Positions 45,541-57,044 of a DNA stretch of 64,000 nucleotides are shown one piece after another. Positions within the stretch are counted from its first letter, which is position 1, and every line of letters begins with the position of its first letter. The position numbers and the translations under genes are program-made. Below the pieces are notes generated by a model. That model was given only the letters and a program-made list of their open reading frames with translations, was not told the DNA's origin and did not search any database. The stretch is from contig NC_052397.1 of the NCBI RefSeq assembly GCF_009389715.1, positions 15,200,129-15,264,128 of the forward strand. The letters run 5' to 3'. Source of the stretch: Phoenix dactylifera. Lineage: Eukaryota; Streptophyta; Magnoliopsida; Arecales; Arecaceae.

Positions 45541-48500
45541 GCGCACCTTCGAAGCCATCTCATTCTCAGACAAGGACATGGAAGGAGTTGAAACTCCTCA
45601 TGATGACGCTGTAGTCATCTTTATGATTGTAAATAAGTTTGATGTAAAACGTGTCCTATTTGATAATGGAAGCTCGACGAATGTTTGGTACTACGATGCC
45701 TATCAAAAAATGGGGATGACGGAAAGCCAGCTTCGGAGAATGAATGCTCCACTAATCGGATTCACCGGGGACTCCGTCCTGGTTGAGGGTGAGGTCAGCC
45801 TTCTTGTCACGGTCGGTCTCACTCCCCGAGAAAGCACTGTGAGGATGGACTTCCTTGTGGTCCGCCTGCCTTCGGCCTACAACGCCTTTCTCGGACGACC
45901 AGGGCTAAATGCCCTCCAAGCTATGGTCTCGACTTACCACTTGCTTGTACGGTTCGCCACCGACCAAGGAGTAGGCGAAGTTCGTGGGGACCAGCTGATA
46001 GCTAAGCGGTGCTATATGGCAACCCATAAAGCCAAGCAACCGGCTAAAGCACCAAGCCAAGAGGAGCAAACTGCCGAGGCGCCAATATTAAATCAGGCGC
46101 TACCCATTGAAACCTTAGAGGTGCAGGACGACCTCTACAAGGAACGGGTAGAGCCCGGTGAGCTTCTTACCCAAGTTCCATTAAGACAAAACTGCCTAGA
46201 GCTAACTGTGCAGGTCGGCTCGGGCCTGAGCTCCCTCGAAAGGGACCGCCTGATCGAGTTCCTTCGGACCAACATGGACATCTTCGCCTGGTCGCCCGCC
46301 GACATGCCGGGAATCGACCCTAAGGTCATGGTCCACCAGCTCCAAGTGAAGCCGACCTACAGACCCGTGCGGCAGAAGAAACGGGGCTCCGCCCTGGAAC
46401 GACAACGGGCAACGACAAAGGAGGTGGACAAACTTCTCGATGCCGGCTTCATCCGAAAAATCTTCTATCCGGACTGGCTCGCCAACGTGGTCCTCGTGAA
46501 GAAATCTAACGGAAAATGGCGCTTGTGCGTGGACTACACCGACTTGATCAAAGCTTGCCCAAAGGACAGCTTTCTACTTTCCAACATCGACCAGCTCGTC
46601 GACTCCACCTCGGGACACCAGTTGCTGATCTTCATGGATGCCTTCTCGAGATATAATCAAATCCGAATGGCGCCGGAAGATGAGGAGAAGACGGCTTTCA
46701 TCACCGATAGGGGCACTTATTGTTATAAAGTGATGCCTTTCGGGTTGAAGAATGCCGGAGCAACATACCAAAGGCTGGTCGGCCAAATCTTTAAAGACCA
46801 AATAGGCTGGAACATGGAGGTCTATGTGGACGACATGCTGGTGAAAAGCCGAACGGTGGAGGACCATGTGGTCGACCTCAGTGAAGCATTCTTCATTCTC
46901 AGAAAATATCAAATGAAGCTCAACCCTGCAAAGTGCGCCTTCGGAGTCACCTCGGGCAAGTTCCTTGGGTTCGTGGTAACCCAACGGGGAATCGAAGCAA
47001 ACCCTGAGAAGATCCGAGCGCTACAAGGGATGGGGCCTCCGAAGACGGTCAAAGAGGTACAGCGACTCACTGGGAGGGTCGCAGCTCTGAGGAGATTTGT
47101 CTCCAGGTCGGCCGAGCGGTGCCTCCCATTCTTTAAGATCCTCAAGCGACCGAAGGACTTTTTATGGTCGGAGGAATGCCAGCATACTTTTGAAGAGCTC
47201 ATGCGCCTTCTTGCTTCTCCGCCACTACTCACCAAACCCCAGCAGGGTGAGCTCCTTTATCTATACTTGGCCGTCTTCCCGGTTGCGGTAAGCTCGATCC
47301 TGGTCTGAGAAGAGAACAAGCTCCAAAGACCAGTGTACTACGCCAGCCGGGTCTAAGGGATGCTGAGACAAGGTATTTCAGACTAAAGAAATAATTTTTG
47401 TCTTGGTCACCTCGGCTCGGAGGCTCCGACCTTATTTCCAGGCCCACACTGTGGCCATATTGACCGACCAGCCAATGAAGCAGATTCTGCAGTGGTCGGA
47501 CCGCGCCGGGAAGATTGCCAAGTGGGCAGTTGAGCTCGAGGAGTTCGATCTCGAATACCGTCCGAGGCCGGCAATCAAAGCTCAGGCGCTCGCCGATTTT
47601 ATCGTGGAGTGCACTTTGCCCGACGACCCCGAGCACCAACTCATGCCAACGAAGGAGACCCCGGGGTAGCCATGGTTCCTACATGTGGACGGCTCCTCGA
47701 CCTCGGGGGGTAGCGGAGCCGGTCTTATCCTTACAAGCCCAGATGGGGTAGTTGCAGAGCAGGCCCTACGCCTCGAGTTTCCGGCCTCGAACAATGAGGC
47801 AGAGTATGAGGCATTCATCGCCGGGCTCAAATTGGCGAAGGAGCTAAAAGTCGAGGATCTGAAGGCTTTCAGTGACTCCCAACTGGTCGTGAGCCAGATC
47901 CTGGGGGACTTTGAAGCAAGAGAGCCGTCAATGCAGAAATATCTCCGGAAGGTGCGGGACCACACCTCTACTATGAGCTCCTTCAACATCCAACATATTC
48001 CCAGGACAGAGAACCTGAGAGCAGACGAACTGTCGAAGCTGGCGACCTCCCGCATGAGCGAGCTTCCTAAGGCAACAATGCTCGAATATCTTCAAATGCC
48101 TAGCACGGAGGAGCCTGAGCCGACCCTCTACATCGAAGTTGAACCGAGTTGGATGGACAAGCTTGTCAACTATCTACAAGGTGGAGTCCTCCCCAATGAC
48201 GAGCTCGAGGCTCGCCGAATCAGGCATTTAGCTTCCCGATTCATATTGTATGAAGGCAAGCTCGACCGAAAATCCTTCACCTCTCCTCTCCTCAGATGCC
48301 TCTACCCGTCAGAGGCAGACTATGCTATGCGAGAAGTCCATGAAGGGATATGCGGGAACTATCTAGGAGGCCAAGCACTGGCTCATAAAATCTTGCACCA
48401 AGGATATTTTTGGCCCACACTCCAAAAAGACACAACGGACTTCGTCCGAAAATATGACCGATGCCAGCGGAACGCTAATATCCAGCGCCGACCCTCGGCC

Positions 48501-49381
48501 CCGCTGACCTCGATTAGTGCCCCCTGGCCATTCGCCCAGTGGGGGATTGACATCCTGGGGCCATTTTTTCTGGCAACCGGCAGAGAAAATTTCTGGTTAT
48601 CTCCATCGACTACTTCACCAAGTGGGTCGAAGCTGAACCAGTGGCCCGGATCACTGAGCAGAAGATGCGGAACTTTGTGTGGAAGTCGATCATCTGTAGA
48701 TTTGGACTCCCCCGCATCCTCATATCTGACAATGGTCGTCAGTTCGACAACATCCGTTTAAGAGAATTATGCTCCGTGCTCGGCATCGATCACCGCTTCA
48801 CCTCGGTCGCCCATCCACAGACAAATGGAAAAACCGAGGTGACGAATCGCACCATTCTTCAGGAGCTCAAAGTTAGGCTCGACCGCTCTAAAGGACAATG
48901 GGTCGAAGACCTCTATAATGTCCTCTGGGCCTACATAACAACATTCCGGCTCCCCACCAGCGAAACCCCCTTCAACCTAGCATACGGAACGGAAGCTGTT
49001 ATTTCTTTGAAAGTTGGACTCCCCTCACCAAGAGTGGAACACTACGACACGACCTCCAACTCTTCCCAACTCAGGGGCAACCTGGACCTCGTCGAGGAAA
49101 CAAGGGAAGCTGCCTGAGTTCGTATGGTAAGGTATCAACGAAAAATGGCACAGTACTATAACTCCAGAGTAAAAGCCAAGCTCTTCAAAGTGGAAGATCT
49201 CGTCCTCAGGAGGGTTGAAGCTTCTCAGCCTTTCGAGCAGGGGAAGCTAGCCCCGAATTGGGAATGACCCTACCGGATCGCACGTATCCAGCGGCCCGGA
49301 GCATAAAAGCTGGAATCTCTCGAAGGAACCCTCATCCCACGAAGCTGGAATTCCGAGAATCTACGGATGTATTACCAGTAA
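45541..49381 (+). pseudogene. pol remnant: protease, RT, RNase H (two), integrase
   Basis: The protease has VLFDNGSSTNVWYYDA (active-site Asp). The reverse transcriptase has RLCVDYTDLIKACPKDSF, VMPFGLKNAGATYQ and the YVDD catalytic box at 46823-46834. A stop at 47306-47308 and further frame breaks disrupt the first RNase H. The second, archaeal-type RNase H starts near 47670 (FLHVDGSS) and continues through NNEAEYEAFIAGL and FSDSQLV. The integrase has a zinc-finger region in which the first Cys of CxxC is Tyr (KYDRCQRN), then WGIDILGPF, ISDNGRQF and QTNGKTEVTN carrying the D, D and E residues. One base is missing near 48582. The reading ends at TAA 49379-49381 with WNSENLRMYYQ. Two RNase H domains place it in the Tat clade. 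Confidence 0.9.
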
Positions 49382-49631
49382 AACCCCAAGGGGTTCCTGG
49401 TGATCGGGAACATGAATCCCGTCTCCTCCTTACGATAATTCATCTACAGTTCTCCTTTGATCATGCTATCTTTCTCCTAATATTGGGACATTTGTGATCC
49501 TCAGATTACCCGACTCAGCTCGGATGCCCGACACAGCTCGGATGCCCGACCAAGATCGGATGCCCCAGCCAAGCCTGGAACGCTCTGCCGCATCGATATC
49601 GAGCTTGGTCTCGATCTCCCTCAAAGACCCC

Positions 49632-50240
49632 GACTAAGTTCGGGATGCCCCGTGTGTCGCCGTAGAGTCCCAAACTCCCTCGACCTCGTGAAGTGTCACA
49701 GATCGACAGTGCGTTCCCAGACCCCTCGACCTTGCGCACGATCCTTCGACTAAGATCGGGATGCCCCGTGTGTCGACCGTAGAGTTCCAACTCCCTCGAC
49801 CTCGGAAAGCATCGCAGGTTGACAGTGCATTTTCAGACCCCTCGACCTTGCGCACGATCCCTCGACTAAGATCGGGATGTCTCGTGTGTCGACCGTAGAG
49901 TTCCAAACTTCCTCGACCTCGGAAAGCGTTGTAGGTCGACAGTGCATTCCCAGACCTTTCGGCCTTACGCACGATCCTCCGACTAAGGTCGAGATGTCCC
50001 GTTGAGTCGACAGTGAGCCCAAGCTCCCTCGACCTCGGAAAGACGGGATAGTACCTTTGCGGCACTCCGTGGCACTCGACATCGACAACGAGGTAGTACC
50101 TTCGCGGCCCCCCCGTAGCGCCTCCTCGACCAAGGTCGGGATGCTCCGTGTGTCGACCGTAGAGTCCCAAACTCTATCGACCTCGGAAAGCGTCACTAGG
50201 TCGACAGCGAGCCCCAGCTCCCTCGACCTCGTGTTCGGTA
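49632..50240. repeat. 116-bp tandem repeats after pol
   Basis: The phrase gactaagatcgggatgcccc (and variants) recurs at 49632, 49748, 49864 and 49981, a 116-117 base period, with a further copy at 50128 after a spacer. Each unit also carries gtcgaccgtagagttcc and ctcgacctcggaaagcgt. Tandem arrays in the 3' untranslated part are known in several Tat elements and can seed satellite DNA. Confidence 0.85.
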
Positions 50241-51464
50241 CCTCGACCAAGATCGGGAAGACAACAACGGGGCAGGACCTTTGCGGACCCCCGTGGCCTT
50301 CAACAATGGGGTGGCGCCTACGTGGACACCCCAACGTGCGGGCACACCAAAAACAGAGTGAATACACGACGTTCTCCCCTGATCGGCTGGTGCAGGCTAC
50401 GCTGTGGCGCGAGGCTTTGACCAAGTGCCGCCTCATTCTACCACGGATGACATCACCTGCGGAAGCGGGCTACGGGCCAAAGAACACCTCTAAGAGCCGA
50501 GAGCGGAATTGGCTACCTGGACCCGAGGTGCTCGGCTCCGACGGTGCGAAAGATACTTTCCACATAGCATCTACATTATTGCATTTACTTATGTACCAGA
50601 ACGATCGTCAAAATCCCGACCAACCTCAGGACCTTCCCCGACCAAGATCGGGATACCCCTCCGAGCCAAACACAAGCTGAGGTCTCCTCGATGTAAGGCA
50701 TGGTCTTCTCACCATTGATTTACAAATCAATCCATGCGGGCCTCTCAGAATGAGGGCTCGGTCAAGCCTAAATGTCGATCTGGGTCGACGCCGGCCTGCA
50801 ATGACGATTTCAAGCCCAGATATTTGGCCAAGCTCGGGAATGCTGAGTCACAAATTCAATTAGACTTATAGGTACTCTGACCAAGTTTGAGACCAACAAC
50901 CGTGAGAACCCCGACGATAGCTTGACTCTGGTCCACTATCTCCTTGGGGACCGACTCTGGGTTTTTATAAGGTTATACCCGGCAAGCTAAGCCCAAAGGC
51001 TCGGCCAAAATCTCTCGGGAGATGGACCCGAAGACCCGACAAAACCCCTCCGGAGTCCAAGGCTCGAGCTTAGCGCTCCGCCAATTTGGAAGCCGAGCTC
51101 AGGGGCTCGGCAAGATTCGAATCCGAGCTCAAAGATCTTGAATTTTCCTGAAGTCTGAGCTCGGGATTTTCCCTATCGGATCTAAGCTTAACAACCTAGC
51201 AAACGTACTCGGAACCTAAGTCTACGGATTCCAAATATATGAACGTAACCAAGTTCGCAGAATTGGCCGAAGGAAGCCAAAGGAAATTTTAACTTAAACA
51301 ATCGAAAAATTTACCATACAGAAGAAAGAGACGAGCATAAATTTAGGAAAAAGGAGCTCTTCATTAAAAGTCCAAAAGCTAAGTACAAAACCAAGATTTG
51401 GCCGTACAATTTTGAGGGCTGACCTTGTTGACAGAACAAAAAAGAAGAAACAGAAAATAAAACC
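50241..51464. other. 3' untranslated region of the Tat element
   Basis: Between the tandem array and the end of the antisense gene. It shows scattered diverged echoes of the array (accaagatcggga, gagctcgggg) and no open frame I can support. Confidence 0.5.
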
Positions 51465-53517
51465 CTAAGGAGCGGGCGCAGCTCCGGGATCGTCTACAGA
51501 GGCCGCCTCGACGCTCCTTGTTGAAGCCTCGCCAGGTCCTTCCGCCAACCCGGACGCGGTATTGGGAGCTTTGGCCGAGACATCGTCCGCAGCTTCGGGG
51601 GCGGCGTCAGGAGCTCCTTCAGGTGCCTCCTCGGTGGAAACCTCCCTGGCCTCTCGGACCTCGGCCTCACCCATGTCTTTGGGCCCATCCTCGCCTTCTT
51701 CAATCCCTGCTTCGGGCTGGAGCAGGTTGAGGTCGAACTTGGGGCAGAGCCGCTTAAGCTGATTTCGAAAATCTTCAAAACTGCGGATAAGTCCGTCCAT
51801 GGCTTCCTCCTCCATTAGCTCGCGGAACTTCTCCGACTTCCGGAAGAGTTGCACCGCCCGTTCGGTTCGCTCCTCGGCCTTTTTCTCCCGAGCCTTGAGC
51901 TGCTCGATCTTGAGTTGAGCAGCCTTTACCTCGTTCTGATGAACGACGAGCATGGAGCGGGCCTCAGCCAGACGAGCCTCTGTAGAGCGCACCTCCGATC
52001 TGGCCAAGGCGTGTGCGCCCTTCTCCTCCCCAATTTCCATGGCTCGAGCCCGAAGCTCGCCTTCGACGGCCTCCACCTTTGCGAGAAGCTCTCTCCGCGA
52101 GGACTCAACCTCGCCGAGCTTCTTCTCGGCCTCCTCCCGACCCCTCAGACATCTTCGGGCCCGCTCCCGGTAGTCTGTCTCTATGTGCATGCGGGTCTCA
52201 ACCTCGTGGAGATGCTGCAAACAGCGGGTGGAAGAGCGAATTAGGGCTAGAAACTTAAAGCTAAAAACGAGAGTCAAAAGACAAACTTACCCGGACACCG
52301 GAGCAGTAAATTCCGTCCAGGAAGCTGTTGTAGCTCATGGACCGGATCTCGGCCTGGTCGGCCGGGAGCAGCGTGACTCGGAAGACCTGGCGCGCTACTA
52401 CAGGATTGGTGAGGGCCGAGTCACCCTCAAAAACCTCCCACCCGGGGAAGTACAGCGTCCTCTCTGGTCGGGCCTCACCCTCCGAGGGACCCGGGAGACC
52501 AAGTCTTGCTGGGCTCGACGAGGACGACCCTGCAGCTTCTTGGCCGCTTCCCGACTTAGGCCTTGGCCATTGGGGTCGGACAGGCGGCCGAGTCGGCCGC
52601 TGCGAGATGGGGGCTGGGCACGCGAGCGCTGCAGAAGTCCCCGCAGAGCTCGAGCCCCCACGGTCGGAGCTCGGTACCTCCCTTCGAGCAGGCCTGGAAG
52701 CCCCGCCCAGGGCTGTACCCATCTCGACACCCGCGCCAGACAAAGTTCTGGCTTTCTTCCTCGGCTCAGGCGGGGCTCTGCCAATCTCGGCTGCCCTCTT
52801 TCGGAAGCGAGCGTAGATGGCTGCATTCTTTGTCACCATCTTCGGAACGTCTGGAAGAACAAAGAGTTTAAATGTTAGGAAAGAAGAGACAGAGCAGAAC
52901 AAACGACAGAAACCATCACCCTTACCCTGAGGGCGCACCGAGCTCAAGCCTACGTTGACTAACGCGTCCTCACTTACGAGGTCGTTCAGAAGGATGTTTT
53001 CCTCGAGGCCGTATAGAGCATTGAGGATCCTCTGCTCATTCTCGGACAGTTTGGGGAGTCTGTTAGCATTCTTGAGCCGAGTCTGCCCCCACCTGGGGTC
53101 GAATCCCCATGACCGCTCGGAGGACAAAAAGAAGAGTTTCTCCTTCCACCCGTGAATGGATGTCGGAGCGCCCCGAAAGAATGATCGACCACCTCGAAGG
53201 GCAAGATAAAGCCATTCTCCGTCTTCCGGGTTGGACTTCAGTAAGAAGCACCACCGAAAGACGTTGACAGAAGTCGGTATTCCGTGCGCAATGCACAAGG
53301 ATAGAAAACCGACGATCGTCCTCCACGCATTTGGAGCGAGCTGCGCTGGAACAAGTTGGTAAGTCACCAGGAGCTCATTCACAAACGCGTGGAAGGGGAA
53401 CCGCAGACCGGCCCAGAGTGTTTCCAGATGCACCCCGATCCGACCCGGGGGGGTCTCGTCACTCGATCCCCCAACCCCGCAGGTTCCAGACGGAACCCCC
53501 GCTGAGGAAAAAACCAT
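51465..53517 (-). CDS. Spliced antisense gene in retrotransposon (gypsy-type PF04195-like)
   Basis: Minus-strand exons 52926-53517, 52291-52850 and 51465-52214 join in phase (introns of 75 and 76 bases, both GT-AG with GTAAG donors and pyrimidine-rich acceptors) into 633 codons without a stop. The N-terminal part has FPFHAFVNELLVTYQLVPAQ and NAWRTIVGFLSLCIAHGIP. These are typical of the domain Pfam calls putative gypsy-type transposon (PF04195), which I recognise from memory. A basic segment (RFRKRAAEIG), a Ser/Pro/Gly-rich linker, a long Glu/Arg/Ala coiled coil in exon 3 and an acidic Ala/Pro tail follow. Maize Grande carries a gene in the same antisense place. The start at 53517 is the first in frame; an upstream ATG at 53582 or 53549 would fit if the T6 run near 53510 were one base longer. 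Function unknown. Confidence 0.72.
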
Positions 53518-54126
53518 TCCTCAGCCATCTCTACTTCCTCACCGCTCATGGTGGATTCGAATTCGTTCGGACCACGACCCATCTCAGAAAAATGATCAGA
53601 GGGAAAGCAAAAACCTCCGAGCAGACAAAGGGGGAAAAGGCACCTACTGAAATCTTCGCCGGAAATATCAATGGATCAGAGAGAGGCGCAAAAGCTGCCT
53701 CGGAATATCGCCGGAAGGAACAGAAGGTAGGAAGAAGGAACAAGGGGCGACTATAGCGGCAGCCAAATAAAGGCCCCCGGGGCCAGAAAGGGCATTTCTA
53801 TAGACCTCTCCGACGGCCCGGATCGGCGGAACAGGATCACGCCTTCCGTCTAGATCGTGCCATGCGTCAGCCCTAAAAACCGAAACGACATATTAAATTT
53901 AGACCGACGCCTTGAATACAAAATCAAGAAAGCGCCGTATCGGATTGCGAAGCCCCATCATGAGCTCACGAAGCGAGGACGCTTCGAAAAGCGAAAGGGT
54001 GTCGCCTCGTCTCCTCCCATTAAAAGCGCCTTAAAGCGCGCGGAACGCCGAAATAATTCGAAATCTCCTGGCCCCCACCAACGCGGTAAAAACAGCTACT
54101 TCCCACGTCCGAGCTCGCTCAAACTC
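53518..54126. other. Upstream region of the antisense gene
   Basis: This would be the promoter and leader of the antisense gene and, on the plus strand, the last part of the element before the polypurine tract. No convincing TATA box was seen on the minus strand. Confidence 0.4.
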
Positions 54127-54141
54127 GAAAGTCGGGGGTAG
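54127..54141 (+). other. Polypurine tract
   Basis: gaaagtcgggggtag directly abuts the 3' LTR. This is the expected position of the plus-strand primer for reverse transcription. Confidence 0.6.
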
Positions 54142-54192
54142 TGTTGGGGGAAAATCAGTTACTCCAAAACGTATAGGGCACGCGGTTGGCAC

Positions 54193-54508
54193 GTGCCTAA
54201 AGACGTCCGACCAGGAGGCGCCCGACCAGAAGGCGTCCTACCTGGAGGTGGTCCTACCTGGAGGTGCCTGACCAGGCGCCCGACCAGGAGGCGCCCGACC
54301 TGGAGGCACCCGACTTGGAGGTGCTTGACGAGAAGGCGTCTGACCTGGAGGCGCCTGACCAGGCGCCCGACCAGGAGGCGTCCGACCTGGAGGCGCCCGA
54401 CCAGAAGGCGTCCGACCTGGAGGCGCCCGACCAGAAGGCGTCCGACCTGAAGGCGCCCGACTAGAAGGCACCCGACCTGGAGGCGCCCGACCAGGCCTTA
54501 AGGCCCGC
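54193..54508. repeat. 15-bp minisatellite in 3' LTR
   Basis: Roughly 21 copies of a 15-base unit (gaggcgcccgaccag type, alternating gcgccc and gcgtcc forms). The 5' LTR has only about twelve, so the array has expanded or shrunk since insertion. Open frames through it (PDQEAPDLEAPD) are composition artefacts. Confidence 0.9.
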
Positions 54509-54670
54509 AACCAGACCTGGAGTCCGTTCAAGCGCTCAACTCCAAGGCTCCCCGCCCAAACACTTGGCCTTAGCATCCTCGACCTTGAGAGCTTGGTCTC
54601 CCAACTGCACCGTCCACCTGCTGCAATCACATCCACTTGCAGTCCGACCAGGGACCATGCCCTGCCATTG

Positions 54671-54796
54671 CACTCAACAATTAATGCGCATGGCCTCTGC
54701 TGATCTCCGGCTCACTCAACAATTAATGCGCATGACCTCTGCTGATCTCCAACTCACTCAACAATTAATGCGCGTGGCTCCTGCCATTTACGGATC
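54671..54796. repeat. 42-bp tandem repeat in 3' LTR, three copies
   Basis: cactcaacaattaatgcgc recurs at 54671, 54713 and 54755, a strict 42-base period, with a few substitutions. Confidence 0.9.
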
Positions 54797-54972
54797 TCAA
54801 GCCCTCCATGACAAATCCGCCCGGCCGCGTCCGATCAACCACGACGACTCATTACCGTCAACTTGATCTTCTATGTGCAAGGCATTAATTCGCACGATCG
54901 TGCATTAATCCGACACATACAATCATACGGTAATCCGTTCGCTCCGTCACATCGCAGGTATATCTATATCCC

Positions 54973-54982
54973 TCTATAAAAA
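54973..54982 (+). promoter_or_regulatory. LTR TATA box
   Basis: CTATAAAAAG about 250 bases before the LTR end, a normal place for the U3 promoter of a plant LTR. Transcription would start near 55005. Confidence 0.55.
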
Positions 54983-55231
54983 GAAAACTCGACCTCCGGA
55001 GAGGGGGTTGGCTGGCAAAAACTCGAAAAATTACTCTCTCTCTCTCCACATATTTGCCCCCTCTGACTTGAGCATCGGAGGGCCGGCGCCGGAAACCCCG
55101 GCTACCGGCTTCTTGCAGGTCTCCTGGAGAACGCCGCCCGCCGACGGACCATCGCCACCTATCATTCCAGCACCGGAGCTTCTCCTCCTCAGCCGACGGC
55201 CGCCCCGGGTCCAAATTCCAGCAACAAGATC

Positions 55232-57044
55232 CATCTCATTCAATAGCATATGTTGTCACATAGCATTAATATGCTGTCAAATTGGCCTTAAATCATGCCC
55301 GGACGCCTCAGATATACAAATCATTTTGCATGAAAGATGTTAGTACTGCTTGCTTCCTTATTTTGCTATTTATTACACACATAACAATGTTCTCCAAAAT
55401 CTATATTCCTAACTATAATATAATATATTACTTGGAATGGCCAATGAAAAGAAAAATATATTTCATATTAAAATATCCAATGATGTGCGACAAAGTTGAA
55501 ATTTATAAATCTATTCCTAAATAAAAAATCAAGTTCTCTTCGTATATCTATCCCTATCCCTAAATTAAGTTTTTGTTATACATCTATCTCTATTGTCACT
55601 CTCCATCTACTTTGGAATAGCCAATGGAAAAAAAACCTTAGAAAGTTTTTACATATATTCTCCTTTTACAAATACCCAATTATATATTTATCGCTGTAAA
55701 ATTACAATTTACATATTTCTCCCTAAATTGAGTTTGTTTAGGCATATATGCCTTTGTAATCACACTCCATTATATAGCACTATTAAGATGGCATTAAAGT
55801 AATTAAATCTTCAAAATAAAATTTTTACCCCCACAAAATCAGATCTAAAAAATTAAAATTAAAATATTGTTTAGAATCTAAATTAGGCCTTCAACCATTA
55901 AGTAAAAAAAGAACTTTTTAACTATTAAGACAACATTTATTAATGACTCACAATGGTTATTAATTTTATTTATATTGATTGAATTGAAAAATTCCCACTA
56001 CATACCTCAATTTTCTTGGATATTCTCAAAACATACCTATTTGAAATAATTAAAAGACACTAATTAAGTTTCATTAATATTATATTTTTTCCATATATTA
56101 ATTTTTTTTAAATTACATGGATTTATGGTTATTTTATACTCATCTTGCTACCAAAAAGTAGTGTAAAATACAAATCTACATGATTTAAAGAGAAATATAT
56201 CTCATTTTCTTTTGAATATTTTTAAAATTTAAAATTTATTGAAATTTATTTTATTTCTTTAATAAAATTAATATCTTCTAATTTTATACATTAAATTTCT
56301 GCAATTTTTTTAAATAGTTCTAAGAGAAAGCGATAGCAGAAGTGTATATATATATATATATAATGTCAAAATAAATATACAAATAACAATTTATAATTAG
56401 ATATTTTTCACTACTTTTATGGACACCAGAGTTTCCCTCGATCACATTTCAAAATCAAAGAGTCAAACCATGCTATCTACCTAATGGTGCTCCCTAGCTT
56501 TCTTCATCCAATTCATTATGGTAGCTGGAAAAATATTTCTTCTAGTTAGGAGCCTTGTTTTACCTGCCCGTGCTTTGCAACCACATCAATAGCCTCCGAG
56601 TCCGGAGGTTTTTCTTTAAGACCATTAAACTATGAAGACAAAAAGAGCCAGCCGAACGACCCTCTCACCAACCTTGTAGGTGGCAGACCACTTGGCCATC
56701 GTATATGAACTCTTTTAGTGGGTAAAACCGGTCAGATGACCAGCTCCCACAAGGAACAAACCACCTCATACCAAGAACACTCTTCATGTACATATCCTCC
56801 ATTAACTCATCCTATAAACCATTGAAAGATTCAGTAAGAAGTAGACATAGAAACCATAACTCAGCAGTGAGAAGTAGATGTCAGAATCTCCTCATTTCTA
56901 CCCCCTTTTTTTTTCCCTTTCCCCTTGAATAAAAGCACCCTTCACCCATAAGGAGAAACCTCAACTCTCCAATGTCAAAGTAGGAAAAAAAGCAAAAAAA
57001 AAAACTTGTTTTTTGGGGGGGTTGAGATATTTAGGGGACCATGA
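55232..57044. other. AT-rich intergenic DNA
   Basis: From the retrotransposon edge to the end of the Ninja gene. Very AT-rich, with short TA runs and no supported gene. Confidence 0.5.

Larger units (their letters stand above)
42400..55226 (+). mobile_element. Ty3/gypsy LTR retrotransposon, Tat lineage, defective
   Basis: Element of about 12.8 kb including a nested insert. Its 5' LTR starts at 42400 and its 3' LTR at 54142, both with TGTTGGGGGAAAATCAG; the element ends ...CAACA at 55226. The flanks agatt (42395-42399) and agatc (55227-55231) look like a 5-bp target duplication with one change. The order is gag, protease, reverse transcriptase, RNase H, a second archaeal-type RNase H and integrase, then a long 3' region with tandem repeats and an antisense gene. 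That layout is typical of the Tat clade (Retand, Grande, RIRE2, Ogre relatives). The primer binding site and N-terminal gag are deleted. Stops and frameshifts in gag-pol make it non-autonomous. The first 54 bases of the two LTRs differ at five positions, all transitions, so the insertion is old. Confidence 0.9.
54142..55226 (+). repeat. 3' LTR, 1085 bp
   Basis: Begins TGTTGGGGG and ends CAACA, so the termini are inverted repeats of each other. It holds about 21 copies of the 15-bp unit (54193-54508), three 42-bp repeats (from 54671) and a TATA box near 54973. It is the only complete LTR of this element in the window. Confidence 0.85.

Noticed and set aside
54193-54636. Repeated peptides (PDQEAPDLE, SGRAPPGRTP) in the 3' LTR
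   Set aside because: They are translations of a 15-bp minisatellite, present in both LTRs with different unit counts.
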